Positions 26,513 through 38,300 of a stretch of 64,000 nucleotides of DNA are shown one piece after another. This DNA comes from a bacterium (lineage in GTDB: Bacteria > Electryoneota > RPQS01). Every line of letters starts with the position of its first letter. The first letter of the stretch is position 1. The notes below the pieces were generated by a model, which worked only from the letters and a program-made list of their open reading frames with translations, had not been told where the DNA came from and ran no database searches. The position numbers and the translations under genes were made by a program. The stretch covers positions 436,932 through 500,931 of the forward strand of contig JABWCQ010000002.1 in the NCBI GenBank assembly GCA_013360195.1. The letters are read 5' to 3'.

Positions 26513-26881
26513 TTAGATCACCTCGGGTGCGAGGGACACAATCTTCATAAACTGCTTGTCGCGCAATTCGCGCGCGACAGGTCCAAAGATACGGGTGCCG
26601 ATCGGCTCGTTGTCCTTATTAATCAGCACAGCCGCATTTTCATCGAAGCGGATGTACGAACCGTCCGGGCGGCGGACTTCTTTGGATGTGCGCACGATAA
26701 CAGCACGAGCTTTTGCCCCTTTTTTCATATTGGAATTGGGGATGGCAGTTCGCACGGAGACCATGATAATATCGCCGACGGATGCTGAACGGCGTCCGGT
26801 ACCGCCGTAGATGCGGAAGCAACGGACTTTCTTTGCGCCGGTGTTATCGGCGACATTGAGAATTGTATATTCCTGAATCAT
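26513..26881 (-). CDS. rplN: 50S ribosomal protein L14
   Basis: The 122-residue L14 begins [20 protein letters not shown] and contains the [22 protein letters not shown] and [23 protein letters not shown] signatures. It forms a subunit bridge with 16S rRNA helix 14. It is the first gene of the spc group. Confidence 0.98.
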   Translation of the reverse strand: MIQEYTILNVADNTGAKKVRCFRIYGGTGRRSASVGDIIMVSVRTAIPNSNMKKGAKARAVIVRTSKEVRRPDGSYIRFDENAAVLINKDNEPIGTRIFGPVARELRDKQFMKIVSLAPEVI

Positions 26882-26884
26882 GGC

Positions 26885-27172
26885 TTACTTCTTTTTCTCA
26901 ATGATTTCGACCAAGCGCCAGCGTTTGAGCTTCGACAGCGGGCGGGTTTCCATAATCCTCACCTTATCGCCGATGTTGCACTCATTCTGGCTGTCTTCGG
27001 CCATGAATTTTTTTGAGAGCTTGATATACTTGCCGAACAGGGGATGCTTAACGCGTCGTTCAACTTTCACGACGATCGTCTTTTGCATTTTGTTGGAGAC
27101 CACGACGCCAACGCGGGTCTTGCGCAAGCCGCGATCTTCGGCGGCAATTGAAGTCATTGCAGTCTCACTCAT
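26885..27172 (-). CDS. rpsQ: 30S ribosomal protein S17
   Basis: The 95-residue S17 carries [19 protein letters not shown], the [20 protein letters not shown]-type OB fold and [17 protein letters not shown]. It has a short extra N-terminus compared with many homologues. It overlaps rpmC by four bases. Confidence 0.97.
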   Translation of the reverse strand: MSETAMTSIAAEDRGLRKTRVGVVVSNKMQKTIVVKVERRVKHPLFGKYIKLSKKFMAEDSQNECNIGDKVRIMETRPLSKLKRWRLVEIIEKKK

Positions 27173-27411
27173 TTCGCTTTACCTTTTGCAGAACGCAGAC
27201 CGAGTTCCAGTTCACGGAGAACGGTCCTCATGCGGGCAATGTCGCGGCGAACGGCACGAACGCGCGCGGTGTTGGGAAGTTGACCGGCATCAAGCTGGAA
27301 GCGCAGAGCTTCGAGATTGTCTTCGGCTTCTCTAAGACGATTGTTGAGCTCGAGCGTCGTCAGCTCTTTGAGCTCGAACATTTTCGTAGGTTTTGCTGAT
27401 CCGATAGCCAT
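27169..27411 (-). CDS. rpmC: 50S ribosomal protein L29
   Basis: The 80-residue protein has the two-helix L29 fold ([20 protein letters not shown] and [20 protein letters not shown]). The ATG at 27411 is used; MFELKEL at 27381 is an equally family-like start, and neither has a strong ribosome-binding site. L29 lies at the exit tunnel where trigger factor and SRP dock. Confidence 0.95.
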   Translation of the reverse strand: MAIGSAKPTKMFELKELTTLELNNRLREAEDNLEALRFQLDAGQLPNTARVRAVRRDIARMRTVLRELELGLRSAKGKAK

Positions 27412-27417
27412 GGTTAC

Positions 27418-27837
27418 TTATGAGTGAACGACTTCCCGTTCAACAAACTTGGTTTTAATAGGTAGTTTCTGCGCGGCGAGCCGGAGAGCTTCGCGCGCGA
27501 GATCGCGGCTGACGCCCTCGATTTCGAACAGCACGCGACCGGGACGAATCACAGCGGCATAGAACTCGGTGGCACCTTTGCCTTTACCTTGACGGACTTC
27601 GAGGGGCTTCTTCGAGACCGGCTTATCCGGAAAAATCCGGATCCAGACTTTGCCGCCGCGCTTGATATGGCGCGTCATCGCAATACGAGCGGCCTCGATT
27701 TGCCGGGACGTCATCCAACAGTCGTCCATGGCTTTCAGGCCATATTCGCCGAAGGAGACGTCGCAACCGCAATAATCGTAACCTTTACGGCGACGGCGCT
27801 GTTGTTTGCGGAATTTTAGTCGCTTTGGAGTCAGCAT
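27418..27837 (-). CDS. rplP: 50S ribosomal protein L16
   Basis: The 139-residue L16 begins [20 protein letters not shown] and contains the conserved RAWMT-like region ([20 protein letters not shown]) and [20 protein letters not shown]. It helps position tRNA in the A site. Confidence 0.98.
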   Translation of the reverse strand: MLTPKRLKFRKQQRRRRKGYDYCGCDVSFGEYGLKAMDDCWMTSRQIEAARIAMTRHIKRGGKVWIRIFPDKPVSKKPLEVRQGKGKGATEFYAAVIRPGRVLFEIEGVSRDLAREALRLAAQKLPIKTKFVEREVVHS

Positions 27838-27848
27838 TTCAAATTAAC

Positions 27849-28613
27849 CTATTTGGATTGGCGGCGGTCACCGCGTCCGCGGTCGCGTCCGTGGTCACGA
27901 TCACGTCCATGCTCACGATCACCGCGTCCGAAATTCTCAGCACTTGCTTCATGACGTTCTTCAGCGCCGGGGCCATTCACCTTGCCCTTGCCGATGACTT
28001 CGCCGCGGCAGATCCACACTTTGACGCCGATGGTACCGTAAGTTGTGCGGGCGACAGACAGTGCGTAGTCAATGTCCGCGCGCAGCGTGTGTAAAGGAGT
28101 GCGGCCTTCCTTGTAACCTTCGGTACGCGACATTTCCGCGCCGCCGAGACGTCCCGACACAAGCACCTTGATGCCTTCGGCACCCATACGCATTGTGGTC
28201 TGAATCGCCTTCTTCATAGCACGGCGGAATGAGACGCGCCCTTCGAGCTGCTGTGCGATCATGTCAGCCACAAGCTTGGCTTCCAGCTCAGGCCGCTTGA
28301 TTTCATAGATATTCACCTGAACGTCACGCTTGGTAAGCTTTTTGAGCTCAGCCTTGAGCTTGTCCACTTCGGCACCTTTTCGTCCGATGACAATTCCGGG
28401 ACGCGCAGTGCGAATGGTGAGCGTAAGCATTTTCGGCGTGCGTTCGAAAGTGACACCGGAAACAGAAGCACCCTTGAGGCGCTGCATCAGATACTTACGG
28501 AGATAGAGGTCTTCTTCAAGCTTGTCGGCGAAATTGCGCTCATCGAACCAATGACTGTTCCATGTGCGGATGATACCGACGCGAAGGCCGAGCGGATGAA
28601 CTTTCTGACCCAC
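27849..28613 (-). CDS. rpsC: 30S ribosomal protein S3 with charged tail
   Basis: The 254-residue S3 starts from GTG (28613): [20 protein letters not shown]. The KH domain ([18 protein letters not shown]) and C-terminal domain are intact. The last 45 residues are an unusual run of His, Arg, Asp and Gly ([16 protein letters not shown]). It follows rplV with only two bases between stop and start. Confidence 0.97.
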   Translation of the reverse strand: MGQKVHPLGLRVGIIRTWNSHWFDERNFADKLEEDLYLRKYLMQRLKGASVSGVTFERTPKMLTLTIRTARPGIVIGRKGAEVDKLKAELKKLTKRDVQVNIYEIKRPELEAKLVADMIAQQLEGRVSFRRAMKKAIQTTMRMGAEGIKVLVSGRLGGAEMSRTEGYKEGRTPLHTLRADIDYALSVARTTYGTIGVKVWICRGEVIGKGKVNGPGAEERHEASAENFGRGDREHGRDRDHGRDRGRGDRRQSK

Positions 28614-28615
28614 GG

Positions 28616-29104
28616 TTATTCCGACTTACTTTTGCGAGGCGTGGACTTTTTAGCCGCGGACTTGGCCGCAGTCTTTTTAACAGCTACTTTTTTTGCCGCT
28701 TTTTTCTTGGCGGGCTTCTCTTCAGCGGCCGGGGCGGTTTCAACGACAGGCTCTTCCGCCGGTTTCGGCGAAGCCACGATGACGGTCAAATGCGACATAC
28801 GCTTTTTAATCGGCGTCGCACGACCTTGCGCCCGAGGCATAAAGCGGTGCATAGTGGGGCCTTCATCGGCGAAAATTGAGCGCACGAACAATGCATCAAT
28901 TTCGGCGGAGGACGCATCATGGAGCTGGGCATAGTTTGCCACAGCGGACTGAATTGCCTTCAGAGTCGGTTCGGAAGCCGAACGCGGCGTGAATTTCAGA
29001 ATATTGATTGCTTCGTTGACGTTTTTTCCGCGAACAAGGTCAGCGACCAGGCGCATCTTGCGGGGAGTAACGCGAACAAAGCGTGCGACACAACGTGCTT
29101 CCAT
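28616..29104 (-). CDS. rplV: 50S ribosomal protein L22 with Ala/Lys tail
   Basis: The 162-residue protein has the L22 core ([21 protein letters not shown] ... [21 protein letters not shown], with the tunnel loop) to about residue 112, then a 50-residue tail of Pro, Ala, Glu and Lys ending TPRKSKSE that typical L22 lacks. An upstream GTG codon adds one residue; the ATG at 29104 is preferred. Confidence 0.97.
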   Translation of the reverse strand: MEARCVARFVRVTPRKMRLVADLVRGKNVNEAINILKFTPRSASEPTLKAIQSAVANYAQLHDASSAEIDALFVRSIFADEGPTMHRFMPRAQGRATPIKKRMSHLTVIVASPKPAEEPVVETAPAAEEKPAKKKAAKKVAVKKTAAKSAAKKSTPRKSKSE

Positions 29105-29114
29105 CACTTATGCC

Positions 29115-29402
29115 CTATTTCTTCTTGGCGGTGGTTTCCGCCTTCTTTTCCGTGTGCCCCTTAAACGTGCGAGTCAGTGCAAACTCGCCGAGCTTATGTC
29201 CCACCATATTTTCGGTGATATACACGGGCAGGAACTTGCGCCCGTTGTGCACGGCGAGCGTGTGCCCCACGAAATCGGGGGAAATAACACTGCGGCGTGA
29301 CCAGGTCTTGAGAACCTTCTTCTCGTTGCGATCGTTCATCTGCTGAATGCGCATTTCCAGACGCGCATCGATGTACGGACCTTTTTTAAGCGAACGGGCC
29401 AT
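29115..29402 (-). CDS. rpsS: 30S ribosomal protein S19
   Basis: The 95-residue S19 begins [19 protein letters not shown] and holds [21 protein letters not shown] and the [16 protein letters not shown] ending. It contacts S13 and the A-site tRNA. It lies between rplB and rplV. Confidence 0.98.
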   Translation of the reverse strand: MARSLKKGPYIDARLEMRIQQMNDRNEKKVLKTWSRRSVISPDFVGHTLAVHNGRKFLPVYITENMVGHKLGEFALTRTFKGHTEKKAETTAKKK

Positions 29403-29408
29403 AGGGGA

Positions 29409-30254
29409 TTAAGCGAGTTGCGTCTTATCGCGACGGCGACGGACGATTAGACTATTTGACTTTTTGCGCGGGTTGCGCGTCTTCAAACCTTTGGTAATTT
29501 TGCCCCACGGGGTACAAGGATGGCGACCGCCGGAGCTGCGACCTTCACCACCACCCATCGGATGGTCCACGGGGTTCTTCACAACGCCGCGAACATGTCC
29601 GCGACGACCGAGCCAACGAGTGCGGCCGGCCTTTCCATAGACAACACTTTCATGGTCGAGATTTCCGACCTGTCCGATAGTGGCCATACACTGTGCGGGA
29701 ACGCGCCGGACTTCACCCGAGGGCAATTTCAGCAGCGCATACTTATCGTCAACCGCCATCAGCTGGCAGGCCGAACCGGCACTGCGGGAAATCTGCCCAC
29801 CCTTGCCGACTCTCATTTCGACATTGTGAACGAAAGTCGCCAACGGAATTTTGTTCAGCGGAAGCGCATTGCCGACACGAATGTCAGCTTCCTTCCTGGA
29901 AGACAAAATCTTGTCACCGACCTTCAGGCCATCCGGAGCAAGGATGTATCGCTTTTCGCCGTCCGCGTAGAACAGCAGCGCGATGTTGGCGGAGCGGTTT
30001 GGATCGTACTCCAAGCGCTCGACCTTGGCCGGAACATCGAACTTGTTACGGCGAAAATCCACAAGTCGGTACCGGCGCTTATGGCCGCCGCCTGTGTTGA
30101 TATTGGTAGCCCGGCCGAGATTATTACGGCCACCCGTCTTATTCAGAGAGGTGAGCAAGCTCTTCTCGGGTTCACCCTGCCACAAGCCTTCGCGAACGAG
30201 AACCGTGCGATAGCGCTGTGACGGTGTTAGGGGGCGAAACTTCTTTAACGGCAT
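29409..30254 (-). CDS. rplB: 50S ribosomal protein L2
   Basis: The 281-residue L2 has [21 protein letters not shown] near residue 45, the [20 protein letters not shown] segment, and the [23 protein letters not shown] loop, whose histidine is important for peptidyl transfer. It binds domain IV of 23S rRNA. Confidence 0.98.
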   Translation of the reverse strand: MPLKKFRPLTPSQRYRTVLVREGLWQGEPEKSLLTSLNKTGGRNNLGRATNINTGGGHKRRYRLVDFRRNKFDVPAKVERLEYDPNRSANIALLFYADGEKRYILAPDGLKVGDKILSSRKEADIRVGNALPLNKIPLATFVHNVEMRVGKGGQISRSAGSACQLMAVDDKYALLKLPSGEVRRVPAQCMATIGQVGNLDHESVVYGKAGRTRWLGRRGHVRGVVKNPVDHPMGGGEGRSSGGRHPCTPWGKITKGLKTRNPRKKSNSLIVRRRRDKTQLA

Positions 30255-30272
30255 GATTGGTAGATCGGACTG

Positions 30273-30563
30273 TTAGACGTTTTGCGCCAGTTCGATGGAC
30301 TCACCTTTTTTCAAGGTGACGATCGCTTTTTTCCAATTCGGACGACGACCTTCAAAGCGGCCGAGCCGCTTGGTCTTGCCCATAACGTTCATCGTCTGCA
30401 CACCGACGACATGAACAGTGTATTTTTTCTCAACCGCGCGCTTGATTTCGATCTTATTCGCTTTGGGGTCAACCTCAAACGCATACTGGTTGTGTGCGTC
30501 TTGAGCGGCGGCGACCTTTTCGGTCAGGAGCGGTTTACGGAGCACGCTTCTCTTATGCAGCAT
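30273..30563 (-). CDS. rplW: 50S ribosomal protein L23
   Basis: The 96-residue L23 has the conserved RKPLLTEKVAAAQDAHNQYA opening and the KANKIEIKRAVEKKYTVHVV helix. It lies at the tunnel exit and binds trigger factor. It overlaps rplD by 11 bases. Confidence 0.97.
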   Translation of the reverse strand: MLHKRSVLRKPLLTEKVAAAQDAHNQYAFEVDPKANKIEIKRAVEKKYTVHVVGVQTMNVMGKTKRLGRFEGRRPNWKKAIVTLKKGESIELAQNV

Positions 30564-31188
30564 TGGTCAATCCTTTCAGCAATGCCGGCACGGCGCTCTT
30601 CTGAATCAGAATCGTCGAGCAGTTGTGCAGATCACGAGTAGAAGCCGCGGCGGCGCGGGTAGCGCCGGCGCCAGGCAGGTTGCGAACACTTCGCGTGATA
30701 TTTTCGTTGAAGTCCGGTGTCAAGAACAGAATCTTTTGATCGGACAACGACAACTTGGAGATTAGGTTCACCATGTCGCGGGTCTTCGGAGAATCCATAT
30801 TGAAATCCTCGACGACACGCACGCGATCTTCGCGGGCTTTCAATACAAACGCACTTCGGCGAGCAAGCATCTTCACCTTTTGCGGAACGCCGACAGAATA
30901 CTTGTGCGGCATCGGACCGAAGATTGTACCGCCGCCCGGATGCAGCGGGGAACGGCTGGTACCCTGACGAGCGACACCGCGTCCTTTTTGCTTGAAAGGC
31001 TTGCGGCCACCGCCTCGGACAAACTTGCGATTCTTTGTCTTATGGGTGCCTTGTCGACCAGCAGCCTCTTCAGCGCGAACTGCAAGCCAAATGGCATGTT
31101 CGTTCGGTTCGAGAGCCAGCAGGCTATCGGGCAACTCTACGGTGTCGTTTCCGACTGAGCCGTCCTTTTTGTAAACTTTCAGATTCAT
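30553..31188 (-). CDS. rplD: 50S ribosomal protein L4
   Basis: The 211-residue L4 includes GGRKPFKQKGRGVARQGTSR, the tunnel-lining loop with the PLHPGGGTIFGPMPHKYSV segment, and the C-terminal helical domain. In some bacteria L4 also represses the S10 operon. Its start shares a base with the rplC stop. Confidence 0.97.
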   Translation of the reverse strand: MNLKVYKKDGSVGNDTVELPDSLLALEPNEHAIWLAVRAEEAAGRQGTHKTKNRKFVRGGGRKPFKQKGRGVARQGTSRSPLHPGGGTIFGPMPHKYSVGVPQKVKMLARRSAFVLKAREDRVRVVEDFNMDSPKTRDMVNLISKLSLSDQKILFLTPDFNENITRSVRNLPGAGATRAAAASTRDLHNCSTILIQKSAVPALLKGLTNAA

Positions 31189-31811
31189 CAGGACTGTTTC
31201 CCAACGATAACAATTCCGTGATTCGGACCGGGGACGGCACCGCCAATCATAATCAGATTGGCTTCAGCATCCACACGGACTACTTTCAGATTCTTAACAG
31301 TAACTCTGTCGGCACCCATTCGCCCGGGCATGCGCAATCCTGGCAGCGTCCTACCCGGGAACGTGTTAGAGCCAATCGAACCGCCGTGACGGAAGAACTC
31401 GTGCGTACCGTGAGTCATCGTTTGGCGGTTGAACTTGTGTCGTTTAATAACACCGGCAAATCCGCGTCCCTTGGACGTCCCGACCACCTGAACCTTTTCA
31501 CCAGCGGTGAAAAGATCGCAACTTATCGAGTCGCCAACGTTTTTGCCGTCAACGGACATATCGCGAAACTCGCGCTCAATTCGCGGCGCGGTGATCCCGA
31601 GACTCTTGTAGTGTCCCTTTTGCGGGGACTTCACAAGTTTGTCGCGCTTCTGCCCGAAGCCAAGACACAGCGCATTATAGCCGTGCTTTTCGACGGTGCG
31701 CACATTGGTAATCTGGTTGGGGCCGAGTTCGATAACGGTCACCGGTATAACAGTGCCTTTTTCATCGAAAACCCGGGTCATGCCCACTTTTTTGCCAATC
31801 AGGCCTGTCAT
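31188..31811 (-). CDS. rplC: 50S ribosomal protein L3
   Basis: The 207-residue protein starts [20 protein letters not shown] and has the [20 protein letters not shown] loop reaching to the peptidyl-transferase centre and the [20 protein letters not shown] block. It overlaps rpsJ by four bases. Confidence 0.98.
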   Translation of the reverse strand: MTGLIGKKVGMTRVFDEKGTVIPVTVIELGPNQITNVRTVEKHGYNALCLGFGQKRDKLVKSPQKGHYKSLGITAPRIEREFRDMSVDGKNVGDSISCDLFTAGEKVQVVGTSKGRGFAGVIKRHKFNRQTMTHGTHEFFRHGGSIGSNTFPGRTLPGLRMPGRMGADRVTVKNLKVVRVDAEANLIMIGGAVPGPNHGIVIVGKQS

Positions 31812-32119
31812 GTCTTAATCTCGATGTCAACGCCGGCGGGGAGCTCGATACGAATCAGCGCATCAATGGTCCGCGGCGAGGAGTTATGGATGTCGATGAG
31901 CCGCTTATGAACGCGCGTCTCAAACTGTTCACGTGATTTTTTGTCAGAATGCGGCGAGCGGTTTACGGTGTAAACGCTGCGTCGCGTTGGCAGGGGAATC
32001 GGACCGGAGATTACCGCGCCCGTTTGCTTTGCCGTCTGAATGATTTTTTCGGTTGATTTGTCGATCAGATTGTGATCGTAACTTTTCAGCCGAATCCGGA
32101 TTGAGGATTGTTGTGCCAT
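31808..32119 (-). CDS. rpsJ: 30S ribosomal protein S10 (NusE)
   Basis: The 103-residue S10 includes [20 protein letters not shown] and [20 protein letters not shown]. Besides its 30S role it partners NusB in antitermination and NusG in coupling. It directly follows fusA; the usual tuf gene between them is absent, the only tuf in this window being at 47881-49071. Confidence 0.98.
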   Translation of the reverse strand: MAQQSSIRIRLKSYDHNLIDKSTEKIIQTAKQTGAVISGPIPLPTRRSVYTVNRSPHSDKKSREQFETRVHKRLIDIHNSSPRTIDALIRIELPAGVDIEIKT

Positions 32120-32155
32120 ACCTGAGGTGGGTTTTTATGCGGATCGGCGGTAAGG

Positions 32156-34267
32156 TCAGCGCTTCTCGAGGATCTTTTCAGATATTGACTTGGGCACTTC
32201 CATGAAGTGATCAAACAACATGGAGAAGATTGCCCGTCCCTGAGTCAATGAGCGCAGGCTGGTCGCATAACCGAACATTTCCGAAAGAGGAACCATCGCA
32301 TTGACGACTTGACCATCGGCGCGGGGATGCATATCCTGTATCCGGCCGCGACGGGAGTTGATGTCGCCAACAACATTACCTAAGTAGGAATCGGGCGTAA
32401 CGACTTCAACCTTCATAATCGGCTCCATCAGCGCGGGATCGCCTTTGCTGACCGCTTCCTTGAGCGCCATGCCGCCACAAATTTTGAATGCCATTTCGTT
32501 CGAGTCAACTTCGTGATATGAACCGTCAACCAGTTCAACCTTGACGTCCATGATAGGGAACCCGGCAAGCGGTCCGTTGCTCATAGCGTCTTCCATACCC
32601 TTATGCAACGCGGGGATGTACTCCTTGGGAATAGCACCGCCGACGATTTTGTTCTCGAATGTCAAACCGCTTCCCGGAGGGCCCGGTTCGACATTGATAA
32701 CGCAATGTGCAAACTGACCGCGTCCGCCTGACTGCTTGGCAAACTTATGATTCACAGTACAAGACTTGCGGATACACTCCTTATAGGAAACTTGAGGCGC
32801 ACCAACCACAGCCTCAACCTTGAATTCGCGCATCAGGCGGTCAACGAGAATTTCCAGATGCAATTCGCCCATACCGGCGATAACGGTTTGGCCGGTTTCA
32901 TCGTTGAACTTCACATGGAACGTCGGATCTTCTTCGGCAAGTCTGGCGAGGGATTCGGAAATCTTATCCTGATCCGCACGAGTCTTGGGTTCTATTGCGA
33001 TCTCGATCACCGGTGTCGGGAACTCCATCTTCTCGAGCAGAATGGGCGACTTGGGATCACAGAGGGTATCACCCGTTCGCACGTCCTTAAGGCCCACGAC
33101 CGCACAAATGTCGCCTGCTTCGACAAACTGCATTTCCTCGCGCTTGTCGGCGAACATGCGCACGATACGCGAAATGCGTTCGCGCTTGTCGCGGGTAGAG
33201 TTATAGATCGCAGAACCGGCATCCAGTCGTCCCGCATAGACCCGAACAAACGTCAACCGACCGACGTACGGGTCGGTCATGATTTTGAAGGCCAAAGCGG
33301 AGAAGGGTTCCGTCGGATTGGGATCGCGAGTAATCTCTTCTTCGGTATTGGGATTCGTACCCGCCACACAGCCTTTGTCCAGCGGTGACGGAAGCAAATC
33401 GACAATAGCATCAAGCAGGCGCTGGACGCCCTTGTTCTTGAAAGATGCTCCGCACAAAACCGGGAAGCACTTCAGGGCAATCGTGGCCTTGCGCAATGCC
33501 GCCATGATCTCTTCAGCCAGAAGGGGCTCGCCGGCAAGGAACTTCTCGAGCAGGTGATCATCGAACTCTGCAACGGATTCGAGCAGTTTTTCGCGCCAGT
33601 GATTTGCCACATCGAACATATCCTTGGGGACATCGTATTCCTCAAAGTGCATTCCGTGTGAGTCTTCCACCCACACAATTGCCTTGAAGGAAATCAGGTC
33701 AATGATGCCTTGAAACATGTCCGCAGAGCCCATGGGGATCGTAATCGGCACGGGGTTGGCGTGAAGCTGCGTCTTGATCATATCCACAGCGCGGAAGAAG
33801 TCGGCGCCCGAACGATCCATCTTGTTGACGAAGCAAATGCGGGGAACCTTGTAACGGTTCGCCTGACGCCACACGGTTTCGGACTGCGGCTCGACGCCAC
33901 CAACGGCACAGAACAGTGCAACCGCTCCGTCGAGGACGCGCAGCGAGCGCTCAACTTCGACGGTGAAGTCAACGTGTCCCGGGGTATCAATGATGTTAAT
34001 ACGGTGACTGCGCCATTCGCAGGTCGTCGCGGCGGACGTAATTGTGATTCCGCGTTCCTTTTCCTGCTCCATCCAGTCCATGGTCGCGCCGCCTTCATGG
34101 ACTTCGCCCATGCGGTGCAAGCGGCCAGTATAGAAGAGAATACGTTCTGTCGTAGTCGTCTTGCCGGCGTCAATATGGGCCATGATGCCGATATTGCGCG
34201 TACGGGCAAGCAGATCCGCGGCAGGATTAGTTTTGGTATTCGGAGCGGTAGCGGTAGCGTTCGACAC
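32156..34267 (-). CDS. fusA: Translation elongation factor G
   Basis: The 703-residue GTPase has a short extra N-terminus, then G1 [15 protein letters not shown] near residue 31, [19 protein letters not shown] and [10 protein letters not shown]. The later domains show the [11 protein letters not shown] and [10 protein letters not shown] motifs. It drives tRNA-mRNA translocation. The start is GTG, without a strong ribosome-binding site. Confidence 0.98.
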   Translation of the reverse strand: MSNATATAPNTKTNPAADLLARTRNIGIMAHIDAGKTTTTERILFYTGRLHRMGEVHEGGATMDWMEQEKERGITITSAATTCEWRSHRINIIDTPGHVDFTVEVERSLRVLDGAVALFCAVGGVEPQSETVWRQANRYKVPRICFVNKMDRSGADFFRAVDMIKTQLHANPVPITIPMGSADMFQGIIDLISFKAIVWVEDSHGMHFEEYDVPKDMFDVANHWREKLLESVAEFDDHLLEKFLAGEPLLAEEIMAALRKATIALKCFPVLCGASFKNKGVQRLLDAIVDLLPSPLDKGCVAGTNPNTEEEITRDPNPTEPFSALAFKIMTDPYVGRLTFVRVYAGRLDAGSAIYNSTRDKRERISRIVRMFADKREEMQFVEAGDICAVVGLKDVRTGDTLCDPKSPILLEKMEFPTPVIEIAIEPKTRADQDKISESLARLAEEDPTFHVKFNDETGQTVIAGMGELHLEILVDRLMREFKVEAVVGAPQVSYKECIRKSCTVNHKFAKQSGGRGQFAHCVINVEPGPPGSGLTFENKIVGGAIPKEYIPALHKGMEDAMSNGPLAGFPIMDVKVELVDGSYHEVDSNEMAFKICGGMALKEAVSKGDPALMEPIMKVEVVTPDSYLGNVVGDINSRRGRIQDMHPRADGQVVNAMVPLSEMFGYATSLRSLTQGRAIFSMLFDHFMEVPKSISEKILEKR

Positions 34268-34309
34268 TTTTTATTTCACCGTTAACAGGACTTGTTCACA
34301 AATTGCAGT

Positions 34310-34780
34310 TTACCAGCGGAAATGAGCGAAAGCCTTATTAGCCTCCGCCATTTTATGCGTATCATCTCTTTTTTTCACGGAATTGCCTTCACCCTTGGCG
34401 GCGGCAATCATTTCTCCGGCAAGCTTTTCGGCCATCGTCTTTTCACCGCGAGCCTTGGAATAATTGATAATCCAGCGAACGGCAAGAGCCTGACGTCGCG
34501 ACGGATTGACCTCGACGGGAACTTGATAGGTGGCACCACCAACGCGGCGGCTTTTTACTTCAACAACCGGAGCGACGTTCTTCATCGCCTTGGTGAAGAT
34601 TTCCATCGGGTCAGACTTGGCCTTGGTCTGAATGATATCAAAAGCGCCGTAGAACATGCGTTCGGCAACGGAACGCTTGCCGCGGCGCAACAGGCCGTTA
34701 ATAAAGGAAGCGACTTGGACTGACCCAAACTTGGGATCGGCCGGAACTTCGCGTTTGACAATTCGTTTACGACGAGGCAT
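34310..34780 (-). CDS. rpsG: 30S ribosomal protein S7
   Basis: The 156-residue S7 begins [20 protein letters not shown] and has the [23 protein letters not shown] helix-loop and the ending NKAFAHFRW. It nucleates the 30S head and is the translational regulator of the str operon in well-studied bacteria. Confidence 0.98.
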   Translation of the reverse strand: MPRRKRIVKREVPADPKFGSVQVASFINGLLRRGKRSVAERMFYGAFDIIQTKAKSDPMEIFTKAMKNVAPVVEVKSRRVGGATYQVPVEVNPSRRQALAVRWIINYSKARGEKTMAEKLAGEMIAAAKGEGNSVKKRDDTHKMAEANKAFAHFRW

Positions 34781-34793
34781 GTGAAATTACGTT

Positions 34794-35195
34794 TTACTTC
34801 TTCTTTGCGCCCTTGGTCTGGACGGCAGCTTTCTTCTTCGTGCCATACTTTGAACGTCCCTGCTTTCTTCCGTCCACACCGGCAGTATCCAGAATGCCTC
34901 GAATGATGTGATAGCGGACACCCGGCAGGTCCTTGACACGACCGCCGCGAATCATCACGAGGGAGTGTTCCTGCAGGTTATGGCCTTCGCCGGGGATATA
35001 AGCCGTTACCACAACACCGTTGGTCAACTTCACACGTGCCACCTTTCGAAGCGCGGAATTAGGCTTCTTGGGGGTGGTCGTATAGACACGAGTGCAGACG
35101 CCTCGGCGCTGCGGGCAGTTCATCAGAGCCGGTGCTGACGACTTAAATTGGACAGCTTCCCGACCGGAACGGATGAGTTGTTGAATTGTGGGCAC
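34794..35195 (-). CDS. rpsL: 30S ribosomal protein S12
   Basis: The 133-residue S12 starts from [23 protein letters not shown]. The decoding loops [19 protein letters not shown] and [20 protein letters not shown] keep the lysines associated with streptomycin sensitivity. The tail is Lys/Ala-rich. No ribosome-binding site precedes the start. It is the first gene after the promoter at 35228-35256. Confidence 0.98.
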   Translation of the reverse strand: MPTIQQLIRSGREAVQFKSSAPALMNCPQRRGVCTRVYTTTPKKPNSALRKVARVKLTNGVVVTAYIPGEGHNLQEHSLVMIRGGRVKDLPGVRYHIIRGILDTAGVDGRKQGRSKYGTKKKAAVQTKGAKKK

Positions 35196-35227
35196 GTTTA
35201 GAGGAAAATTTGATGCGTAGATTGGCT

Positions 35228-35256
35228 AATGTAATGAACCACCTCTGGATTGTCAA
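35228..35256 (-). promoter_or_regulatory. Promoter of the str-S10-spc-alpha cluster
   Basis: Minus strand TTGACA, 17 bp, TACATT, predicted to start about 26 bases before the rpsL GTG and just after the rpoC terminator. Confidence 0.75.
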
Positions 35257-35262
35257 GTGTCG

Positions 35263-35303
35263 GGAAAACAGACCCCGGACGGTTTGGAGGCCGTCCGGAG
35301 TCT
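35263..35303 (-). terminator. Terminator between rpoC and rpsL
   Basis: A 13-bp stem with one G-U wobble (35270-35282 with 35291-35303) and an 8-base loop is followed by GTTTTCCC on the minus strand. The wobble is compatible only with a minus-strand transcript. Confidence 0.75.
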
Positions 35304-35342
35304 ACATTCAAACAGAGGTGTAAAGAAAACAGATATTTAGAG

Positions 35343-38300
35343 TTATTCCTGTGGAATAACTGGATTCTGGCCTTCAGAAGCAGGTTCGCTCATGTCCTCC
35401 TCTAAGCCTCCGGCTCTGCGTTCAAGGCTTTGCATAAGTTCGGACATTTCAATCCGGAAATCCCGTGCCAGCTCTTCCTCCTCGTCCTGCGGACGCACAA
35501 CGACCAATTTGCTGTAACGATTTAGTCCCGTACCGGCAGGGATCAAGTGACCCAGAATGACATTCTCCTTCAGTCCGGAGAGAGAATCGACCTTGTTGGA
35601 AATTGCCGCATCAGTCAGCACGCTGGTGGTCTGCTGGAAGCTGGCTGCGGAAATGAAGCTGTCCGTTGAAAGACTCGCTTGAGTGATTCCCAGCAAGACA
35701 GGCGAATACGTTGCAGGACGGGCGGGTCGGGATTTCGCGGGATTTCCGCTTTCGAGTTTTATCTGCCGATTAATACGGTTAAACTCGCTCTTCTCGAGAA
35801 TCTGTCCGATGCGCAAAGACGAGTCGCCGCTCTCTTCAACCACGACTTTTGTGACAAGCTGCTCGTTTTCTCGGGTGAACTTGATACGATCGACATGATC
35901 ACCTTCAAGATAGCGAGTATCACCCGGATCATCGATGCGCACCTTTTGAAGCATCTGTCTCACGATGACTTCGATATGCTTGTCGTTAATCGACACACCC
36001 TGTGAGCGATAGACTTCCTGAATCTCCTTGGCGAGATACTCCTGCACCCGGTTCGGTCCCTGAATAGCAAGAATGTCTTGCGGAGCCACGGAACCCTCAG
36101 TGATCTTTTCACCTGCCGAAACGCGGTCGTGGTCGTGAACGAGAATATGCTTTCCATATGGAATCGCATAGTTTTTCACCATTGAACCGTCTTCCGACGT
36201 AACCGTGACGATACGCACACCGCGCTTCAAGCCGCCGAAGCGAACCACGCCGTCGATTTCGGTGACGATGGCCGGATCCTTTGGCTTGCGTGCTTCAAAC
36301 AACTCTGTCACACGGGGCAGACCGCCGGTGATGTCACGAATTGCCTGCGACTTGCGGGGCATCTTTGCGAGCGGATCACCAATCTTCACGGCAGTTCCAT
36401 CCTCAACAAGCAAGTGAGCGCCTATGGGCAGCACGTGATTTGCCAGGCGATTACCCTCCTCATCAATGATGAGAATATGAGGATTCATCTTGCGATCGCG
36501 CGACTCGATAATCACTTTGTGCTTCATACCGGTCGCTTCGTCCACGTCTTCGTGGAAAGTCAGGTCCTGCTTGATATCAATGAAATGCAGCTTGCCGGAC
36601 TTCGAAGCGAGAATTGAATCAGCATAAGGATCCCACTCAAAGAGCAAGTGTCCGGCCTTCACAACTTCGCCTTCCTCCACGTAAACATACGCGCCGTAAG
36701 GCAGTTTGTAGCGAGCAACTTGCCGATTATTTTCATCGAGCAGCTTAATGGTCGCACTGCGGCGAATCGAGATCCGAGTACCGTCTTCCCTCTGAATGAA
36801 GTCCACGTTTTCGAAGACCACGCGACCCGGCTTCTTGGCAATACGCTGCGATTCGGACACATCACGCGAGGCGGCACCACCGATGTGGAACGTTCGAAGT
36901 GTAAGCTGCGTGCCGGGCTCGCCGACTGATTGAGCAGCCATGACGCCGACAGCCTCGCCCATATCCGCCATACGGCCAGTCGCGAGATTAACGCCATAAC
37001 AGCGCGCACAGATTCCGCGCGGACTTTCACAGGTCAGGACGGAACGAATCCGGAGGCGCGTGATACCGGCTTTAGCCAGTATGTTCGCTTCGGCTTCCCG
37101 GACAAGTGAATTGGCGGGAAGAATCATCTCGTTAGTGACCGGATCAAATACATCGTCGGCGAGTACACGTCCCATCACTCGTTCATGAAGCTGCTCTGTG
37201 ACTTCTTCTCCTTCTTGAACTTCTTCAAGCAGGATGCCGCGCAAAGTTCCACAGTCGAACTCGCGCACGATGACATCTTGTGCCACGTCCACCAGCCTGC
37301 GGGTCAGGTATCCGGCGTCGGCAGTTTTAAGCGCCGTGTCGGCCAGACCCTTTCGGGCACCGTGAGTCGAAATGAAGTACTCAAGTACGGTCAAACCTTC
37401 CTTGAAGTTTGCCGTAATCGGGCTCTCGATAATTTCTCCCTTCTGGCCGGTCAGCGACTTCTGGGGTTTTGCCATCAATCCGCGCATACCGGCAAGCTGA
37501 CGTATCTGCTCTTTAGAACCACGAGCACCGGAATCCGCCATCATGAACACGGAATTGAATCCGTCTTTCGAGTCACGCAGTTTCGCGAACATTACTTCAG
37601 CGATATCCGTTGACGTATGTGTCCAGATATCTATGATCTTGTTGTAGCGTTCGCCGTCGGTTATAATACCGTCTTCATACTGCGACTGCACCTCGTCCAC
37701 TTTCTTGTACGCCGCCTGAATCAGCCGGTCTTTTTCCGGTGGGATCTCGATATCTTCCAGTCCGATGGAAATACCCGAGCCTGTCGCGCTTGAAAAGCCG
37801 AGCTTCTTCAGGTTGTCAAGGAAGATCGAGGTATCGGCAATACCAACAGTCTGAACACAGTAGTGGATAATCTCTTCAATGCGCTTTTTAGCAAGCATTT
37901 CATTGAAGTAGCGCTTGGCCTTAACGCCCGAGGGAAGGATCTGATTGAAGATGACCCGACCGACAGTTGTTTCGATCAATCGCTCACCGACGCGCAGAAG
38001 AATCAGAGTATGCAGCCCGATGCGGCCGTCGTTGTGCGCGACAATGACTTCGCCCGCATCACTGAAAATCTTGCCCTGGAACGGCTCTCCAAGCTTTCTC
38101 TTCGTCAAATAGTACAGTCCCAGGACCATGTCCTGATGCGGTACGGTAATCGGACGGCCGTTCGCCGGGTGGAGAATGTTGTTGCTCGCAAGCATTAACA
38201 AACGAGCTTCAACTTGGGCCTCAAACGACAGCGGAACGTGCACGGCCATTTGGTCGCCGTCGAAGTCGGCGTTGAATGCCTGACAGACGAGCGGGTGCAG

